Shown here piece after piece: positions 62,201-64,000 of a DNA stretch of 64,000 bases (the first letter of the stretch is position 1; every line of letters begins with the position of its first letter). The position numbers were made by a program, and so were the translations under genes. The stretch spans positions 186,001 to 250,000 of the forward strand of contig NZ_PDJV01000001.1 of NCBI RefSeq assembly GCF_004116465.1, in the 5' to 3' direction. The notes under the pieces were generated by a model. That model did no database searches. It was given only the letters and a program-made list of their open reading frames with translations, and was not told where the DNA came from. The stretch is from Arcobacter sp. F2176. GTDB lineage: Bacteria > Campylobacterota > Campylobacteria > Campylobacterales > Arcobacteraceae.

Positions 62201-62745
62201 ATTATATTTCAAATATGGTTTCTATTAATTCTCAATTTAATAGTTATTCACCTAAAGTCTTAGATGGAAGTATCATGAATTTCAATAAAAGTTTCATGAT
62301 TGGATTATTAAAATCGCTTAAAATAAGAAATCTATTTTTTACAAACTCAGGTATTCTAAAAATAGAAGGGAATATTAAACCTTATGTTTTAGCTTCTAAT
62401 TTAGCCACTATGGACTTCTTTTACGATGATGACTCTATTATTTATGAACATGGACCAATAAAAACTACTAAAATTGTTTGGCCACCAAAATCATCAAATT
62501 ATATTGTGAAGTTTGATTTATTTGATTTATCAAATAATTCTGTTGTTGAACACTATTTAGATAATGAATGGGCTTTATTTAAAATAATAGATACATTTAG
62601 AATTTCAAGAAATCTAAATAATTCAATAATATTGAAATATTCAAATAAAAAATTCACAGGTTCATATTATTTAAGTGGAGATTTAAGTAATATATTTGGT
62701 ACAAGCAATTTATTGTCTAACTTTAATTTAAGTGAAAAACTATAA
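59278..62745 (+). CDS. tssM: T6SS inner-membrane protein TssM (IcmF)
   Basis: 1155 residues. Two N-terminal membrane helices (~9-30, 38-62), a cytoplasmic NTPase-like domain with an intact Walker A (GDKAEGKSTLLESSG) and SVFVDIPGNYIE, a third helix (~427-445, IALIVSFVFTAFV), then a long periplasmic part ending in strands that bind TssJ. Spans the periplasm. Overlaps tssL by 4 bases and the phosphatase by 1. Confidence 0.95.
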   Translation: MKKPFYKNIIFWIIFVSFIISLLIIFLFPYLFDSFKELNFRLLLSFSLFFGTIIAILLYIVFKKEETQEILKERAEQKELENEYKKIISEKVKDLKTKFKDAVRIIKKSSLYKNRSKINYELPWYLVIGDKAEGKSTLLESSGLNFPLNVNFEKRIAIEETTTKSFQWYFSEKSVFVDIPGNYIELNENPEDKIIWKEFLKLFTKKRWRRPINGIILTISVDRLLKNEKELEKYAKDLRDRFDELSVSFMSSIPIYLMITKLDKIEGFSEYFINLSENEKDEILGVTFDENKKNIDSNISKIELESLLKKLNSSVLEKMHFEWEKENRSKVFLFTEYLSDLFNKTNLFVDICFSQTRYRKPLLLRGIYYTSTPCSDNHQQLVSIDNLEYARDKKGLFIRKVLSDIIFPESETIKMDDNYRKKVKKNQTIALIVSFVFTAFVSTFYINDFLNQNNSLRKMEKTFEVYKVAKNKFLPSDKVDDILILLNNIERIRKYNDIQDKNFWNLLFNKSEERHDELTKIYYNDLLTFLLPRIATVMEQNISKDLNDFDSTWDNTKAYVMLENKQHRNSKFLSKYMAEEWSKRYPYNTKVQSELNYHFSQLLDFGFRPYSLNVDILKVARDRLTKIGSERLTYKELILKSKEMKLEPFKFSSVMLNNINEFKKNDYEIPGFYTKNGFNILMKEGMSLTKNILLNNWVIGKKTNLSPIEISKHYQKVLGLYFLDYKEYWLNALSNLAIPIKTNTSSLNAQLAVFSSSDSPVLSVLKALKENTDIYTPSEIIKMKSSKSNVSNQIINATVSGQIGKTIAKEALTDIENEVDNKSIESLRNFFKDYTALINKENSPNAILQNSINKLSNIYQLMSSIYSSINPDFDAYKIINNRINGNTTSFTNDLNKLPLYVKNWYLQLLRSNWDNILRYGKNYIEKRFKEDVYSFYKNNLINKYPIDRKSSTYVRLDDFSEFFKPKGILDSFYNDYISNMVSINSQFNSYSPKVLDGSIMNFNKSFMIGLLKSLKIRNLFFTNSGILKIEGNIKPYVLASNLATMDFFYDDDSIIYEHGPIKTTKIVWPPKSSNYIVKFDLFDLSNNSVVEHYLDNEWALFKIIDTFRISRNLNNSIILKYSNKKFTGSYYLSGDLSNIFGTSNLLSNFNLSEKL

Positions 62746-63422
62746 TGGGTTTTAAAAGTTATTGCTTTACTCACCCTGGACACTTGAGAACATTAAACGA
62801 AGATTCTTTTTATATAAATGATGAAAAAAAACTTTGGGTTGTATGTGATGGAATGGGAGGACATGAAGAAGGAAATTTTGCAAGTCACTTAATAACTGAT
62901 ATTTTTGAGTACTTTCCCTTAGAAGGCAGTTTTGAAAATAAAATTGAGATGATAAACAAACAGATAAAAATTATTCATAATTTATTAGAAAATAAAGTAG
63001 AAAAAATGGGTGGAAATATAACTATTGGTTCAACTTTAATGTTATTACATATTGAAGATGATAAAGGTGTTTGTATTCATATGGGAGATACTAGATGTTA
63101 TTGTTTACAAAATGGCACTTTAAGAACTATTACTAAAGATCATGCTATTCAAATAAATGATTTTTATGGATCAAGAAGATATTTAACATCTGCACTTTCT
63201 GCTCCTGGAAATTTGATTATTGAAACTACCAGATTTACTGTTTATAAAGAAGATGTTTTTTTAATTTGTACTGATGGATTATATGATTATATTTCAAATA
63301 AAATTATAAAAGAAGCAATGTCTCAAGAGAATAAAGAAGAGGCTTTGTTCAAGCTAAAACAAAGTGTTTTAATAACTTCTGCAGAAGATAATATTACAGT
63401 AACAATAATTGAGAATATATGA
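62745..63422 (+). CDS. pppA: T6SS PP2C-type protein phosphatase
   Basis: 225 residues. Metal-binding Asp residues in VVCDGMGGHEEGNFAS, HMGDTRCY, ICTDGLYD and AEDNITV are all present. Removes phosphate from the targets of the neighbouring kinase, damping T6SS firing as PppA does in Pseudomonas. Its stop overlaps the kinase start. Confidence 0.92.
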   Translation: MGFKSYCFTHPGHLRTLNEDSFYINDEKKLWVVCDGMGGHEEGNFASHLITDIFEYFPLEGSFENKIEMINKQIKIIHNLLENKVEKMGGNITIGSTLMLLHIEDDKGVCIHMGDTRCYCLQNGTLRTITKDHAIQINDFYGSRRYLTSALSAPGNLIIETTRFTVYKEDVFLICTDGLYDYISNKIIKEAMSQENKEEALFKLKQSVLITSAEDNITVTIIENI

Positions 63423-64000
63423 AAAGTACATTCAAGAAAAACTTAACATATATAAAGAAAGAAAAAATATTTATATTAAATAATAGATATATAATAGAAG
63501 AAGAGATAGGAAGAGGGGGATTAAGTATTGTGTATAAATCATTAGATTTATACAATGAATACTTTAATATAAAAAGTAATATTGCAATAAAAATGCCTAC
63601 AAAAGAGTTATTATCAAAAAATCATATAGAAGACTTTGTATTTTCTGAATATTTATTCTTAAAAGAGATTGACAATGAAAATATTGTAAAAGTATTAGAT
63701 TTTGGAATTGATAAAAAGTCTAATATCCCATATTTAGTCCTAGAGTACCTCGAAGGAAAACTATTAAGTCAAATAACAATACCTGATTTAAGTAAAAAAT
63801 TTAAAATAAATCTATTCTTAGATTTATTTACTTCTTTATTATATATTCATAAAAAAGGAATAATTCATGCGGATATTAATCCTTCAAATATAATAATTAA
63901 TGAAAATCAAAAATCAAAAATTTTTGATTTTGGAATATCTCAATATCTTGATGCAACAGATAAAATTCAGCTTGATTATAAACAATTTAAAGGTTTTAGT
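63419..64000 (+). CDS. ppkA: T6SS Ser/Thr protein kinase, 5' part
   Basis: 194 codons from ATG at 63419 to the window end. Kinase domain: glycine loop EEIGRGGLSIVYKS, Lys58 in IAIKM, catalytic loop HADINPSN (150-157) and DFGIS (170-174). Asp152 and Asn157 are kept, but the usual Lys of HRDLKxxN is Asn154 and the Arg is Ala151. Probably the PpkA-type kinase that phosphorylates the FHA protein. C-terminal part unseen. Confidence 0.85.
   Translation, partial: MKSTFKKNLTYIKKEKIFILNNRYIIEEEIGRGGLSIVYKSLDLYNEYFNIKSNIAIKMPTKELLSKNHIEDFVFSEYLFLKEIDNENIVKVLDFGIDKKSNIPYLVLEYLEGKLLSQITIPDLSKKFKINLFLDLFTSLLYIHKKGIIHADINPSNIIINENQKSKIFDFGISQYLDATDKIQLDYKQFKGFS

Larger units (their letters stand above)
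46020..64000 (+). other. Type VI secretion gene cluster (incomplete at window end)
   Basis: Sixteen co-directional genes with gaps mostly under 15 bases: tssA, B, C, E, F, G, H (clpV), a 43-aa lipoprotein, an FHA gene, tssJ, K, L, M, a PP2C phosphatase and a Ser/Thr kinase. Core parts not in the window are tssD (Hcp), tssI (VgrG), PAAR and effectors. The ClpV ATPase and the kinase/phosphatase/FHA control set are features I recall as lacking in the well-studied Campylobacter jejuni T6SS, so this is a different lineage of the system. Confidence 0.93.

Overview
The window is AT-rich, tightly packed bacterial chromosome, most like an Arcobacter-type member of the Campylobacterota. The reasons are the gene families (xerH single-recombinase system, hobA, futalosine-pathway mqnC, a gltX2-type paralogue) and the gene order. 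The blocks rppH-lysC-hobA-holB-folP and gltX-yggT-slt-(lipoprotein)-mobB-fbp-metG are ones I recall from Helicobacter and Campylobacter. No database search was possible, so the taxon is an inference.

Layout. (1) 1-471: 5' part of a hemD-like gene on the minus strand. (2) 554-14753: an integrated 14.15-kb temperate virus-like element inserted in the 3' half of an initiator tRNA-fMet gene and bounded by a perfect 46-bp direct repeat. It has a leftward lysogeny operon (CI-like repressor, membrane protein, TonB/TolA-C-terminal-like periplasmic protein), a rightward regulator/integrase set, and a long rightward operon (cytosine methyltransferase, rolling-circle-type Rep, GH24 endolysin, several unrecognised proteins). 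Last comes a well-expressed-looking small protein between two terminators and a collagen-like collar fibre. No terminase, portal, tail tube, packaging ATPase or Zot-like protein is recognisable, so it fits no common prophage plan. This is the best candidate for an undescribed system. (3) 14709-14872: tRNA-fMet and tRNA-Gln. (4) 14991-44716: housekeeping genes. These are ribBA, a PEP carboxykinase / Na+-pumping oxaloacetate decarboxylase operon, an S24 repressor, the mobB-fbp-metG operon, the bamA-mqnC-M16-gltX-yggT-slt operon, tyrA, the rppH-lysC-hobA-holB-folP operon, hemW, prmC and an M3 oligopeptidase. (5) 44721-45776: xerH. (6) 46020-64000: a type VI secretion operon tssA-B-C-E-F-G-H(ClpV)-lipoprotein-FHA-J-K-L-M-pppA-ppkA, cut by the window end.

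How the parts work together. The prophage genes suggest a lysogeny/lytic switch around a consensus promoter at 2005-2033, rolling-circle replication, lysis and host attachment. The T6SS cluster encodes the baseplate, sheath, membrane complex, sheath-recycling ATPase and a Thr-phosphorylation control pair. Hcp, VgrG and effectors are not in the window. Several housekeeping genes have lost catalytic signatures while keeping an intact frame: a gltX2-type synthetase without HIGH/KMSKS, an Slt-type transglycosylase without its catalytic Glu, and an M16 protein without HxxEH. The first two are neighbours and deserve a check.
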